From Chaenocephalus aceratus (lineage: Eukaryota > Chordata > Actinopteri > Perciformes > Channichthyidae), in the NCBI GenBank assembly GCA_023974075.1, contig CM043791.1, positions 20,443,701 through 20,507,700 on the forward strand: a stretch of 64,000 nt of DNA, in the 5' to 3' direction. The position numbers and the translations under genes were made by a program. How positions within the stretch are numbered: the stretch's first letter is position 1; each line of letters opens with the position of its first letter. Positions 24,841 through 36,970 of the stretch are shown here, in pieces. The notes beneath the pieces are model-generated. The model saw only the letters and a list, made by a program, of their open reading frames with translations, was not told the DNA's origin and searched no databases.

Positions 24841-24860
<20 letters not shown>
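24706..24860 (-). repeat. Left-end inverted copies of the 60 bp C-tract satellite
   Basis: Two diverged units, including ggccgacaactcaatatgtg followed by gtcccacttaccgaatattt, are the reverse complement of the array at 33535-35045. They lie at the opposite end of the block. Confidence 0.75.
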
Positions 24861-25410
<550 letters not shown>

Positions 25411-25740
25411 AACTTAGCAAGAACTGTCTTTTTTTACCCTAATCTGCCTTACACATCCTCCCACACTTGAGCACTCCTCAATCAGACTAAACCCCTCCAT
25501 GCACACCACCAGAACCAGAACCTCATGCCTCATGCTCTCCGTTCAGCACCACGGAGAGTGCCTCCCTGCTCCTGCTGCTGCTTCTGCACACAAAGTTATC
25601 TATATATACGGGGATTGGGGCGATGTCCCACATATGTAAGCCCACATCTCAATATTATTAATAATTCCAAAATAATAATAATTATAGTTTTTATAACTAT
25701 TAAATATGCAAAAATAAATTCAAGGAACTCAAGATTTGAT

Positions 25741-25818
25741 GCCAAGGCCGGGTTTCGAACCCCGCTCTCTCACTCCAAGGAGCGACTCTCTATCCATTGC
25801 CCCACAAGTAGCGCTAAG
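25741..25818 (-). repeat. tRNA-like module, class I copy 1
   Basis: On the minus strand this reads ggggcaatggatagagagtc followed by cggggttcgaaacccggcct. The second part contains a perfect pol III B-box (GGTTCGAAACC at 25751-25761) flanked by a stem like a T-arm. An A-box-like tggatagagagt lies upstream. It resembles a tRNA-derived SINE head rather than a working tRNA gene. Confidence 0.65.
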
Positions 25819-26387
25819 AGTGGATGTTTTCCATCAGCTCAGGCTTTTACCAGGAGCAAGGTGAGCTGTAAATCACTGACAATAGGATTACACACAACAC
25901 AAATCACAATATATACTTTAATCTCTGTAATTTAAACAAAATCATAACCTTTACGATGTGTGTTCGTTTGTGAGGCTTGTAGCCCTCACATTGGGTATCA
26001 TATATAGACTCCACTATGGCATAAAAAGACATTTCTCTATCGTTTTGGCGATCAAACTTGACAAAAAAAACATCAAATCACATCTACAAATCAATACGAA
26101 GCTAATGAAACCACTTTCAGACTCCTAGAGTGTTTACAAGTTTGAAAAAGTAGCAACAAAAAGAACCAGAACCTCATGCCTCATGCTCTCCGTTCAGCAC
26201 CACGGAGAGTGCCTCCCTGCCTCCTGCTGCTGCACACAAAGTATCTTATATATACGGGGATTGGGCGAATGTCCCACATATGTAAGCCCACATCTCAATA
26301 TTATTAATAATTCCAAAATAATAATAATTATAGTTTTTATAACTATTAAATATGCAAAAATAAATTCAAGGAACTCAAGATTTGATG

Positions 26388-26462
26388 CCAAGGCCGGGTT
26401 TCGAACCCCGCTCTCTCACTCCAAGGAGCGACTCTCTATCCATTGCCCCACAAGTAGCGCTA
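26388..26462 (-). repeat. tRNA-like module, class I copy 2
   Basis: Nearly identical to the module at 25741-25818, with the B-box at 26397-26407. It sits in a tandem duplication of the surrounding 640 bases (about 25525-25960 repeated at about 26170-26640). Confidence 0.65.
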
Positions 26463-26769
26463 AGAGTGGATGTTTTTCCATCAGCTCAGGCTTTTACCAG
26501 GAGCAAGGTGAGCTGTAAATCACTGGACAATAGGATGACACACAACACAAATCACAATATATACTTTAATCTCTGTAATTTAAACAAATCATAACCTTTA
26601 CGATGTGTGTTCGTTTGTGAGGCTTGTAGCCCTCACATTGTTCTTATAATGTTTCTTAAATGTTTTTGTTATAAATGTATTTGTTCTGCTATATAATATG
26701 GAGAGTCGTGGGCCACACAAAGTTATCTATATATACGGGGATTGGGGCGATGTCCCACATATGTAAGCC

Positions 26770-27030
26770 CACATCTCAATATTATTAATAATTCCAAAAT
26801 AATAATAATTATAGTTTTATAACTATTAAATATGCACCCATATTGACTTGGGTCAATATAAAAATAAATTCAAGGAACTCAAGATTTGATGCCAAGGCCG
26901 GGTTTCGAACCCCGCTCTCTCACTCCAAGGAGCGACTCTCTATCCATTGCTCCACAAGTGGCGCTAAAAGCTTATTGAACAAAAGTATCATATATAGACT
27001 CCACTATGGCATAAAAAAACATTTCTCTAT
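26770..27030 (+). repeat. Long inverted repeat, left arm
   Basis: About 250 bases, the reverse complement of 27330-27590 at high identity. It spans an ATT-rich stretch, a class I tRNA-like module (26891-26966, B-box 26901-26911) and the ttgaacaaaagtatcatata block. The loop is about 300 bases. Confidence 0.8.
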
Positions 27031-27329
27031 CGTTTTGGCGATCAAACTTGACACAAAAACACATCAAATCACATCTACAAATCAATATGAATCTAATGAA
27101 ACCACTTTCAGACTCCTAGCGTGTTTACAAGTTTGAAAACGTAGCAATGGCTTTTCACATCACACCATTGTGTGATATATGAGTCGTTTGTACATTTTAC
27201 TGGTGGAAAACAAAGCTAAATGTGTCGTTACTCTATTGACGAATCTATAAACCCACCCGAAACTGGTAGTCAAAATAGAATTATTATAATATATATTATA
27301 GATATTATAATCTATTATACTATAATCTA

Positions 27330-27590
27330 TTATGTCTTTTTATGCCATAGTGGAGTCTATATATGATACTTTTGTTCAATAAGCTTTTAGCTACTACTTG
27401 TGGGGCAATGGATAGAGAGTCGCTCCTTGGAGTGAGAGAGCGGGGTTCGAAACCCGGCCTTGGCATCAAATCTTGAGTTCCTTGAATTTATTTTTATATT
27501 TGACCCAAGTCAATATGGGTGCATATTTAATAGTTATAAAACTATAATTATTATTATTTTGGAATTATTAATAATATTGAGATGTATATT
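27330..27590 (-). repeat. Long inverted repeat, right arm
   Basis: Reverse complement of 26770-27030. It contains the only plus-strand class I tRNA-like module (27391-27464; B-box 27444-27454), so the two arms carry divergent pol III-like promoters facing outward. Confidence 0.8.
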
Positions 27591-27719
27591 ATATATATAT
27601 TGTGGTGCACTTTTTTGCAATCAAAGTCAGTCCCTCCCCAGTACTGGGTACTAGTTAATTCCACTATCCCCCACTATATTTAAAAAATAAGTCATATATA
27701 AAAAAATTATTTAATAAAG

Positions 27720-28440
27720 TCTGAGTTAACTTTTTTTGAGATCCATAGAAAAGGGGTGTGAAAATGGAAAAAAGTGTCCGAAAATAGTGTCCCGTAAGGC
27801 GGGTAGAGTCCCTGACAACTGCCCCTACCTTCCTCCAGAGTCGGAAAAAGTCTAAGTCAACTTTTGGAAGAACCATAGAAAAGGGGGTGAAAATGGAAAA
27901 AATGTATCCCAAAATAGTGCCTCATATCCGGGTAGAGTCCCCTGACAACTGCCCCTACCTTCCTCCAGAGTCGGAAAAAGTCTAAGTCAACTTTTGGAAG
28001 AACCATAGAAAAGGGGTGAAAATGGAAAAAATGTATCCCAAAATAGTGCCTCATATCCGGGTAGAGTCCCCTGACAACTGCCCCTACCTTCCTCCAGAGT
28101 CGGAAAAAGTCTAAGTCAACTTTTGGAAGAACCATAGAAAAGGGTTGAAAATGGAAAAAATGTATCCCAAAAATAGTGCCTCATATCCGGGTAGAGTCCC
28201 CTGACAACTGCCCCTACCTTCCTCCAGAGTCGGAAAAAGCATGTTAACTTTTGGAAGAACCAGAGGAAGGGGTGAAAATGGATGGAATGTATCCCAAAAT
28301 AGTGCCTCATATCCGGGTAGAGTCCCCTGACAACTGCCCCTACCTTCCTCCAGAGTCGGAAAAAGCATGTTAACTTTTGGAAGAACCAGAGGAAGGGGTG
28401 AAAAATGGATGGAATGTATACGAAAATAGTGCCTCATGTA
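27720..28440. repeat. 130 bp tandem repeat
   Basis: Five to six copies of a roughly 130 base unit contain tcctccagagtcggaaaaag and the cctcatatccgggtagagtc block. The marker tcctccagag starts at 27831, 27961, 28090, 28220 and 28346. Single dispersed copies recur at about 29960-30070 and 30765-30895. Confidence 0.88.
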
Positions 28441-28578
28441 GAGTCCCCTGACAACCAGTTCAAACCATACTGGGGGGTCTCCAGGGAAAACATGTACCGG
28501 GGCCAGAGTGCACATGGAGCGGGGAGACATTCCTCCATGAAGTGAGGCAAGCCGTTTTTCTTCTCAGTCCTTTCAAAA

Positions 28579-29636
28579 ACCGACTTCCGGTTTCCGATTT
28601 CGTGCAGACAGTAGTCTTTCACACCATCAAAATGGACAAAACGATATCTCGAATGACATCTACAGACCAAGACGAAGCTAACCGAAGTACTCCCAGACTT
28701 CTAGCGTGTGAAAAACGTGTGCAAAGTATCCCCAAACGGACCATGTCTGTGATGCTAGCTTTGCTGCTAGCGGTTAGCATTTTCAATGGAAAAATACATT
28801 GAATGGTTGCCGTTAGCTTAGCGGTTAGCATAATATTAAACCGACTTCCGGTTTCCGATTTCGTGCAGACAGTAGTCTTTCACACCATCAAAATGGACAA
28901 AACGATATCTCGAATGACATCTACAGGCCAAGACGAAAGCTAACCGAAGTACTCCCAGACTTCTAGCGTGTGAAAAACGTGTGCAAAGTATCCCCAAACG
29001 GACCATGTCTGTGATGCTAGCTTTGCTGCTAGCGGTTAGCATTTTCAATGGAAAAATACATTGAAATGGTTGCCGTAGCTTAGCGGTTAGCATAATATTA
29101 AAACCGACTTCCGGTTTCCGATTTCGTGCAGACAGTAGTCTTTCACACCATCAAAATTGGACAAACGATATCTCGAATGACATCTACAGACCAAGACGAA
29201 GCTAACCGAAGTACTCCCAGACTTCTAGCGTGTGAAAAACGTGTGCAAAGTATCCCCAAACGGACCATGTCTGTGATGCTAGCTTTGCTGCTAGCGGTTA
29301 GCATTTTCAATGGAAAAATACATTGAAATGGTTTGCCGTTAGCTTAGCGACTAGCGGTTAGCATAATATTAAACCGACTTCCGATTTCGTGCAGACAGTT
29401 AGTCTTTCACACCATCAAAATGGACAAACGATATCTCGAATGACATCTACAGACCAAGACGAAGCTAACCGAAGTACTCCCAGACTTCTAGCGTGTGAAA
29501 ACGTGTGCAAAGTATCCCCAAACGGACCATGTCTGTGATGCTAGCTTTGCTGCTAGCGGTTAGCATTTTCAATGGAAAATACATTGAAATGGTTGCCGTT
29601 AGCTTAGCGACTAGCGGTTAGCATAATATTAGTATT
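28579..29636. repeat. 262 bp tandem repeat
   Basis: Four copies begin ccgacttccggtttccgatt and contain gatgctagctttgctgctag and cggttagcataatatta. Unit starts are at about 28580, 28841, 29104 and 29374. Copies differ mainly by single-base indels in homopolymers. Further copies are at 30070-30435 and 30890-31255. Confidence 0.9.
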
Positions 29637-29746
29637 TCACACATTCCACTGTTCACCCTGACATAAATTATAATGTAACACATTATCCCTCTCTTAATAA
29701 AAGTATCCCTCTCGCAATTCAACTAATTTTAAATAATTTAATAAAA

Positions 29747-29822
29747 GGTCTCACACGGGTAGCGAACCGGGGTCGCCCACACCAAAGGGGGAGGACTATT
29801 CCATTGCACCAAACGTGGCACT
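29747..29822 (-). repeat. tRNA-like module, class II copy 1
   Basis: The minus strand reads ggtgcaatggaatagtcctc, then gcgaccccggttcgctaccc, a B-box-like GGTTCGCTACC (29758-29768) in a T-arm-like context. Downstream it shares ttgaacaaaagtattatata with class I, so both classes descend from one module. Confidence 0.6.
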
Positions 29823-30550
29823 GAATTGTATTGAACAAAAGTATTATATATAGACTAATAACAGCCCTTTTATAAATGCATTTGGACAATTGCTCGTCAT
29901 CTCATTACATTTACATGGATATAAGCCCTGTTCTGGGTGGCTTACAGTTTACATACTTCAGAAAAAGTCTAAGTCAACTTTTGGAAGAACCATAGAAAAG
30001 GGGTGAAAATGGAAAAAATGTATCCCAAAATAGTGCCTCATATCCGGGTAGAGTCCCCTGACAACTGGACCTGTCCTGATGCTAGCTTTGCTGCTAGCGG
30101 TTAGCATTTTCAATGGAAAAATACATTGAAATGGTTGCCGTTAGCTTAGCGGTTAGCATAATATTAAACCGACTTCCGGTTTCCGATTTCGTGCAGACAG
30201 TAGTCTTTCACACCATCAAAATGGACAAACGATATCTCGAATGACATCTACAGGCCAAGACGAAGCTAACCGAAGTACTCCCAGACTTCTAGCGTGTGAA
30301 AAACGTGTGCAAAGTATCCCCAACGGACCATGTCTGTGATGCTAGCTTTGCTGCTAGCGGTTAGCATTTTCAATGGAAAAATACATTGAAATGGTTGCCG
30401 TTAGCTTAGCGACTAGCGGTTAGCATATATTAGTATTTCACACATTCCACTGTTCACCCTGACATAAAATTATAATGTAAACACATTATCCCTCTCTTAA
30501 TAAAAGTATCCCTCTCGCAATTCAACTAATTTTAAATAATTTTAATAAAA

Positions 30551-30625
30551 GGTCTCACACGGGTAGCGAACCGGGGTCGCCCACACCAAGGGGGGAGGAC
30601 TATTCCATTGCACCAAACGTGGCAC
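30551..30625 (-). repeat. tRNA-like module, class II copy 2
   Basis: Second higher-order-repeat copy of the 29747-29822 module, with the same B-box and flanks and one-base homopolymer differences. Confidence 0.6.
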
Positions 30626-31363
30626 TGAATTGTATTGAACAAAGTATTATATATAGACTAATAACAGCCCTTTTATAAATGCATTTGGACAATTGCTCGT
30701 CATCTCATTACATTTACATGGATATAAGCCCTGTTTCTGGGTGGCTTAACAGTTACATACTTCAGAAAAAGTCTAAGTCAACTTTGGAAAGAACCATAGA
30801 AAAGAAAAGGGGTGAAAATGGAAAAAAATGTATCCCCAAAATAGTGCCTCATATCCGGGTAGAGTCCCCTGACAACTGCCCCCTACCTCCTGATGCTAGC
30901 TTTGCTGCTAGCGGTTAGCATTTTCAATGGAAAAATACATTGAAATGGTTGCCGTAGCTTAGCGGTTAGCATAATATTAAACCGAATTCCGGTTTCCGAT
31001 TTCGTGCAGACAGTAGTCTTTCACACCATCAAAATGGACAAACGATATCTCGAATGACATCTACAGGCCAAAGAAGAAGCTAACCGAAGTACTCCCCAGA
31101 CTTCTAGCGTGTGAAAAAACGTGTGCAAAGTATCCCAAACGGACCTGGTCTGTGATGGCTAGCTTTGTGCTAGCGGTTAGCATTTTCAATGGAAAAATAC
31201 ATGAAATGGTTGCCGTTAGCTTAGCGACTAGCGGTAGCATAATATTAGTATTTCACACATTCCCACTGTTCACCCTGACATAAAATTATAATGTAACACA
31301 TTATCCCTCTCTTAATAAAAGTATCCCTCTCGCATTCAACTAATTTTAAATAATTTTAATAAA

Positions 31364-31440
31364 AGGTCTCACACGGGGTAGCGAACCGGGGTCGCCCACA
31401 CCAAGGGGGGAGGACTATTCCATTGCACCAAACGTGGCCT
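31364..31440 (-). repeat. tRNA-like module, class II copy 3
   Basis: Third higher-order-repeat copy; the B-box-like gcgaacc motif is kept while the flanking G-run length differs. Confidence 0.6.
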
Positions 31441-31559
31441 GAATTGTATTGAACAAAAGTATTATATATAGACTAATAACAGCCCTTTTATAAATGCATT
31501 TGGACAATTGCTCGTCATCTCATTACATTTACATGGATATAAGCCCTGTTCTGGGTGGC

Positions 31560-33475
31560 TTACAGTTTACATACTTCAGCATCCTGATCTGGGCCTTATT
31601 TAGAGGCCCCCTGTGAAAAATTATCTCTTTAGCCCTTTTCAAAGTACTTTAAACACTCAAGGAGCACTGCGGCTTCTCAGAAGGCCTTAATGGAAGGTTT
31701 AGTTGTACATTTAAGCCGTAACTTGACATTAGGAGCAGCGGAGGCATCAATCTGCATGTACTCTCGAGCCGGGTTCTAATGAGAGCAAGTTCAAAGCGGG
31801 CGTCGGACCTTCCTTTTGCGCCGTCGCGAGTAATGTCGGCATTGCGAATGTTGACCTCTGACCTCGGTTTTGACCTTGTCCGAGGTCGCAGGGGTCCCCA
31901 TATTTTGCAAAGGCGGGTTCCACACAAGTGCAACAACACAATCTGGGAGTTTCGGAGCGCCAAACACATTTTTTCAATTTTTTCAATTTTCTTCCCATCT
32001 GTCAACACAAGCCTGTCATATGCGAAGCTCCAGACAGCATTTGTGAAAGAAAGTTTGACATTTATTGAAAAAAGTTAGGGTGGGTTAAGTTTACATACTT
32101 CAGAATCCTGATCTGGCCTATTTAGAGGCCCCCTGTGAAAAAATTATCTCTTTAGCCCTTCAAGTACTTTAAAACACTCAAGGAGCACTGCGGCTTCTCA
32201 AAAGGCCTTAACGGAAGGTTTTGTTACATTTTTAAGCCGTAACCTTTGACATTTAGTCGCACCAGAGGCATCCATTTGCATCTGCTCTCCGAGACGGTTA
32301 AAATGACATCAAGCTCAAAGCGGGTCAGACCTTCCTTTGTGCTGTAAGGGCACCGTACGGCATGAAAGCGTGACCTTTGACCTTTGGAGCTTTGTTTACA
32401 TTTCAAGCCGTAACCTTTGACATTAGGAGCAGCGGAGGCATCAATCTGCATGTACTCTTCGAGCCGGTTCTAATGAGAGCAAGTTCAAAGCGGTTCGGAC
32501 CTTCCTTTGCGCCGTCGAGAGTACTGTCGGCATTGCGAATGTGACCTCTGACCTCGGTTTTGACCTTGTCCGAGGTCGCAGGGTCCCCATATTTTGCAAG
32601 CGGGTTCCACACAAGTGCAACAACACACTCTGGGAGTTTCGGAGCGCCAACCACATTTTTTTAATTTTTTCAATTTTCTTCCCATCTGTCAACACAAGCC
32701 TGTCATATGCGAAGCTCCAGACAGCATTTGGTGAGAAAGTTTGACATTTTATGAAAAAAAGTTCTGGGTGGGTTACAGTTTACATACTTCAGAATCCTGA
32801 TCTGGGCCTTATTTAGAGGCCCCCTGTGAAAAAATTATCTCTTTAGCCCTTTTCAAAGTACTTTAAACACTCAAGGAGCACTGCGGCTTCTCAAAAGGCC
32901 TTAACGGAAGGTTTTGTTACATTTTTAAGCCGTAACCTTTGACATTTAGTTGCACCAGAGGCATCCATTTGCATCTGCTCTCCGAGACGGTTTAAAATGA
33001 CATCAAGCTCAAAGCGGTCAGACCTTCCTTGTGCTGTAAAGGGCACCGTACGGCATGAAAGCGTGACCTTTGACCTTTGGAGCTTTGTTACATTTCAAGC
33101 CGTAACCTTTGACATTAGGAGCAGCGGAGGCATCAATCTGCATGTACTCTTCGAGCCGGTTCTAATGAGAGCAAGTTCAAAGCGGTCGGGACTTCCTTTG
33201 CGCCGTCGAGAGTACTGTCGGCATTGCGAATGTGACCTCTGACCTCGGTTTTGACCTTGTCCGAGGTCGCAGGGTCCCCATATTTTGCAAAGCGGGTTCC
33301 GCACAAGCTAAACACACACTACTCTCAAAGGCTCGGAGCGCCAAGCACATTTTTTGGAATTTTTTTCAATTTGCTCATTTCTTCTCCAGCACTAGCCTAT
33401 TCAGACTATTCACGTAAATCAGAATTATGTGAGAAATTTTAAATGTTTATGAAAAAAAATATGGGTGAGTTTAAG
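31560..33475. repeat. 690 bp tandem repeat with DR1 hexamer pairs
   Basis: About 2.5 copies of a unit begin cagaatcctgatctgggcct, with anchor positions 31852, 32542 and 33233 (spacing 690 and 691). Each contains tgacctctgacct; the complete copies also contain tgacctttgacct (32371-32383, 33064-33076). Confidence 0.88.
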
Positions 33476-34323
33476 TTTCCATACTCAGGTTCCCAGACAA
33501 CCCCCCCCCCCCTTAAGTTACATTGGTAAAAACTATTGGTAAATGTGGTGACCCACTTATTGGGTTGTCGTACACCCCTCCCCCACACACCATTACAATA
33601 TTTGGTAACAGTGGGTACCCATATTGGGTTGTCGTACACCCCCCCCAACAACCCATGTACTATATATGTATTTGGTAAGTGGGGACCCAATATTGGGTTG
33701 TCGTTACCACCATCCCCCCACACCATTACAAATATTTGGTAAGTGGGACCCATATTGGGTTGTCGTACACCCCTCCCCCACACACCATTACAAATATTTG
33801 GTAAGTGGGACCCATATTGGGTTGTCGTACACCCCCCCCACACACCATTACAAATTTTGGTAAGTGGGACCCATATTGGGTTGTCGTACACCCCCCCCAC
33901 ACCATTACAAATATTTGGTAAGTGGGACCCATATTGGGTTGTCGTACACCCCCCCCCCCACACCATTACAAATATTTGGTAAGTGGGACCCATATTGGGT
34001 TGTCGTACACCCCCCCCCCACACACCATTACAAATATTTGGTAAGTGGGACCCATATTGGGTTGTCGTACACCCCCCCCACACACCATTACAAATATTTG
34101 GTAAGTGGGACCCATATTGGGTTGTCGTACACCCCCCACACCCATTACAAATTTTGGTAAGTGGGACCCATATTGGGTTGTCGTACACCCCCCCCACACA
34201 CCATTACAAATATTTGGTAAGTGGGACCCATATTGGGTTGTCGTACACCCCCCCCAACACCATTACAAATATTTGGTAAGTGGGACCCATATTGGGTTGT
34301 CATACACCCCCCCCCCCACACCA

Positions 34324-34374
34324 TTAGGGTTAGGGTAGGGTTAGGGTTAGGGTTAGGGTTAGCGTTAGGGTTAA
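34324..34374 (+). repeat. Telomere-like (TTAGGG)n block 1
   Basis: About seven TTAGGG units with one TAGGG and one TTAGCG variant lie inside a satellite unit, replacing its fattacaaat-type segment between the C-run and aagtgggaccc. Confidence 0.9.
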
Positions 34375-34536
34375 GTGGGACCCATATTGGGTTGTCGTAC
34401 ACCCCCCCCCCACACCATTACAAATATTTGGTAAGTGGGACCCATATTGGGTTGTCGTACACCCCCCCCACACACCATTACAAATATTTGGTAAGTGGGA
34501 CCCATATTGGGTTGTCATACACCCCCCCCCCAACCA

Positions 34537-34606
34537 TTAGGGTTAGGGTTAGGGTTAGGTTGGGTTAGGGTTAGGGTTAGGGGTTAGGGTTAGCGTTAGG
34601 GTTAAG
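34537..34606 (+). repeat. Telomere-like (TTAGGG)n block 2
   Basis: A second block of about ten degenerate TTAGGG units ends in the same TTAGCG variant and the same junction as block 1. The two were therefore probably duplicated together with the satellite. Confidence 0.9.
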
Positions 34607-35340
34607 TGGGACCCATATTGGGTTGTCGTACACCCCCCCCACACACCATTACATATTTGGTAAGTGGGACCCATATTGGGTTGTCGTACACCCCCCCCCC
34701 CACAAAATTTATTGGTAAGTGGGACCCATATTGGGTTGTCGTACACCCCCCACACACCATTACAAATATTTGGTAAGTGGGACCCATATTGGGTTGTCGT
34801 ACACCCCCCCCACACACCATTACAAATATTTGGTAAGTGGGACCCATATTGGGTTGTCGTACACCCCCCCCCCCCACACCATTACAAATATTTGGTAAGT
34901 GGGACCCATATTGGGTTGTCGTACACCCCCCCCACACACCATTACAAATATTGGTAAGTGGGACCCATATTGGGTTGTCGTACACCCCCCCCCCCCCACA
35001 CACCATTACAATATTTCGTAAGTGGGACCCATATTGACTTTCTGCCACCCCCAACCCCCCCCCATAAGTATAAGTACACAGTACGTTAATATTTGTTATG
35101 TGGTAAGTGGGCGTCATATTGACTTTCTGCCACCCCCCCATGAGTACAAGTACAACCCTATTAGAAGTATTAGAACACACCGCCACCTAGAGTCCAAGAA
35201 CGTGCAGCACACAAATATGTTATGTCCGGCACAAATATAGTGGCGACGGGATTCCAAATTCGGTGGACCATCCCTTGGCCCCAATATATGGACGGTGCTG
35301 CTATATCCCTATGGAGAATTGGACGGCCGGGCACTAGTGT

Positions 35341-35900
35341 GCTTCCCTGTCCCCACCATGGGGGGGAAGACTAAAACCCCCTAACTGAATAGCCCTTGAC
35401 CTGAACGCACTCCTTAGGCTCTTGGGCACAAAGGAGGGGTTCGGTCTGAGTGTCGCGCCGCTCCGGTCACCCCGAATCCGTAAACAGCTCGGGTGCACCG
35501 ACAGAGCAGTTAACTCGGACACTCTTTTGGCTGACGTTAAGGCAAAAAGCAAAGCTGTTTTCCACGACAATGCTTTCAGAGATGAGAGCTCCAGAGGCTC
35601 AAACGGCCCCGAGGCCAGAGCCTCGAGGACTAGGGCAGTCCCACTGTGGGGTGGAGGCGTGCACTACTGGGCGCGGCCTCCTGACCCCCTGTAAAAAACC
35701 GACATCTGTGGTTGACTAAAGGCTGACCTGCCGTCAGATCCCTCATGGCAGGATGATATGGCTGCTGCATACACCTTCACTGTTGAATGTGCAAGCCCTC
35801 TGTCCACCAATAACTGTAAGAAGGATTAAATAGAGCCTAACTCACAAGATAGGGGCTCTATTCTCCGCTCCTCACACCATCGCTGGAATCCTAGCCACTT
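35341..35900 (-). pseudogene. DIRS-A tyrosine recombinase, N-terminal half
   Basis: The clearest frame (35570-35341) reads SWKTALLFALTSAKRVSELTALSVHPSC, the block holding the first catalytic arginine (AKRVS) of DIRS recombinases, then LRPNPSFVPKSLRS and SLPPHGGDREA. Upstream to about 35900, frameshifted pieces resemble the core-binding domain (VKVYAAAIS-like). It is cut after DREA by the 24424-35340 block; the remaining half is at 24020-24423. Confidence 0.85.
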
Positions 35901-36865
35901 TGGCCTGTAACAGGCTGTGGTGGATCCAGCTCTAGCTGCCTGGATAGACTGAATAACACTGTCAGACAATCCCCCTGTCTCAGCCTGTCCCTCTCAGGAG
36001 CCAAGCCTGGAGAGGACGGCCGAGAGTGGGTAACGCCCCGATTGCACCTGCCTCTTGAGACATCGCCCCCCAGAACTGGGGAACCGCCCAGGGCTGGCCC
36101 ACCTTCATCTGTGTCATCTCTGAGTACCACGGCGCCCCAACGCGGTCCGGAGCCACTAGGATGACTGACAGACGTTCTCGCCTCAGGAGAGGGAGAATGA
36201 GACGCAGCGGTGGGAAAGGCGTATAGCAGCTTCCTTGGCCATGGCTCGTGTGCAAACGCGTCCACCCCCAAGGGTGGGTCGTCGCTCCGAGCCACTGAGA
36301 ACCACAGGGCAGTGGATGTTTCGCCGGCTGGTGAACAGATCCACTTCCGCTCTCCCGAACTGGGCCCAGATCTGCTTCACCACCTTCGGGTGAAGCACCA
36401 CTCGCCTGGCAGGGGGCCGCCCCTCGACATGTGGTCGGCCCCTCTGTTCTCCAGTCCCGGGATATGGAGGGCTCTCAGAGATAACACCACCTCTGAAGCC
36501 CATAACCACAGTTCCTCCGCTGTGGTCAACAAGGCGGAGATCGAACTCCGCCTGCTTGTTGATATAAGCCACTGTGGTGCTGTTGTCGCTCCTGACCATT
36601 ACATGTCTCCCCTGAATTAGGGCCTGAAATGCTGGAGGACTAACACTGCCACCCGTAGCTCTAGGAGGTTGCTGTGTCGAGACTCTGTTAGAGCCAGCGC
36701 CCACCTATAGCCCTCTTCAGGCAGGTCCCTCCCCCATCCTGTTCTGGATGCATCTGTGAACACTGTGAAGTAGGATGTCACCCGTCCCAGTGGAGACCCC
36801 CTCCGGAGGTGATTCAGGGACCCCCAAAACCGGAGGTTGCCCTCCACTGAGGGGGGGATGGTCAC
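35891..36865 (-). pseudogene. DIRS-A RNase H and connector region
   Basis: The frames read FTVFTDASRTGWG (first RNase H Asp), SNLLELRVAVLVLQHF (Glu) and HVMVRSDNSTTVAYINKQ (second Asp). They are followed by the DIRS-typical connector VVKQIWAQFGRAEVDLFTSR and, in another frame, PPLGVDAFAHEPWPRKLLYAFP. At least three frameshifts separate them. In an intact element this activity would remove template RNA during reverse transcription. Confidence 0.88.
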
Positions 36866-36970
36866 CAGCCGCCGCCTGTGCCTCTTGGGATCGCATATGT
36901 AGTAACCCTAACGTGACCACCATGTGAGCAGCCGCCATGAGACCCAGTGTCTGCATGACAGTAAAAGCTG

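Larger units (their letters stand above)
29631..31580. repeat. Higher-order 800-816 bp repeat
   Basis: A composite unit (agtatttcacacattccact start, class II tRNA-like module, 130 bp unit, 262 bp unit) begins at about 29631, 30431 and 31247. It is a higher-order repeat built from smaller units found singly elsewhere in the block. Confidence 0.85.
33535..35045. repeat. 60 bp C-tract satellite array
   Basis: About 20-23 copies of a unit contain tttggtaagtgggacccata, ttgggttgtcgtacacc and a C-run of 6-16 bases. Copies are nearly identical outside the C-run. The last units diverge into gactttctgccacccc at 35034-35145. Reverse-complement copies occur at 24706-24860. Confidence 0.92.

Noticed and set aside
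25741..25818. Functional tRNA gene
   Set aside because: The B-box and T-arm are good, but the acceptor and anticodon arms do not pair convincingly by eye and the module is tandemly repeated; treated as tRNA-like.
28111..28670. Overlapping minus-strand frames (up to 139 codons) in the 130 bp repeats
   Set aside because: Periodic repeat translation that changes frame between copies; no conserved domain.
33535..35045. CRISPR-like array of 60 bp repeats
   Set aside because: Units are contiguous with no unique spacers, and the host is a vertebrate; it is a satellite.
33439..35186. Long frames of repeating TTTQYGSHLPNICNG-type peptides (up to 252 codons)
   Set aside because: The 60 bp period is divisible by three, so the satellite stays open by periodicity; frame changes follow C-run length.
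36210..36620. Plus-strand frames across 35.4-39.5 kb and 42.5-43.8 kb
   Set aside because: They are antisense shadows of the GC-rich DIRS ORFs.
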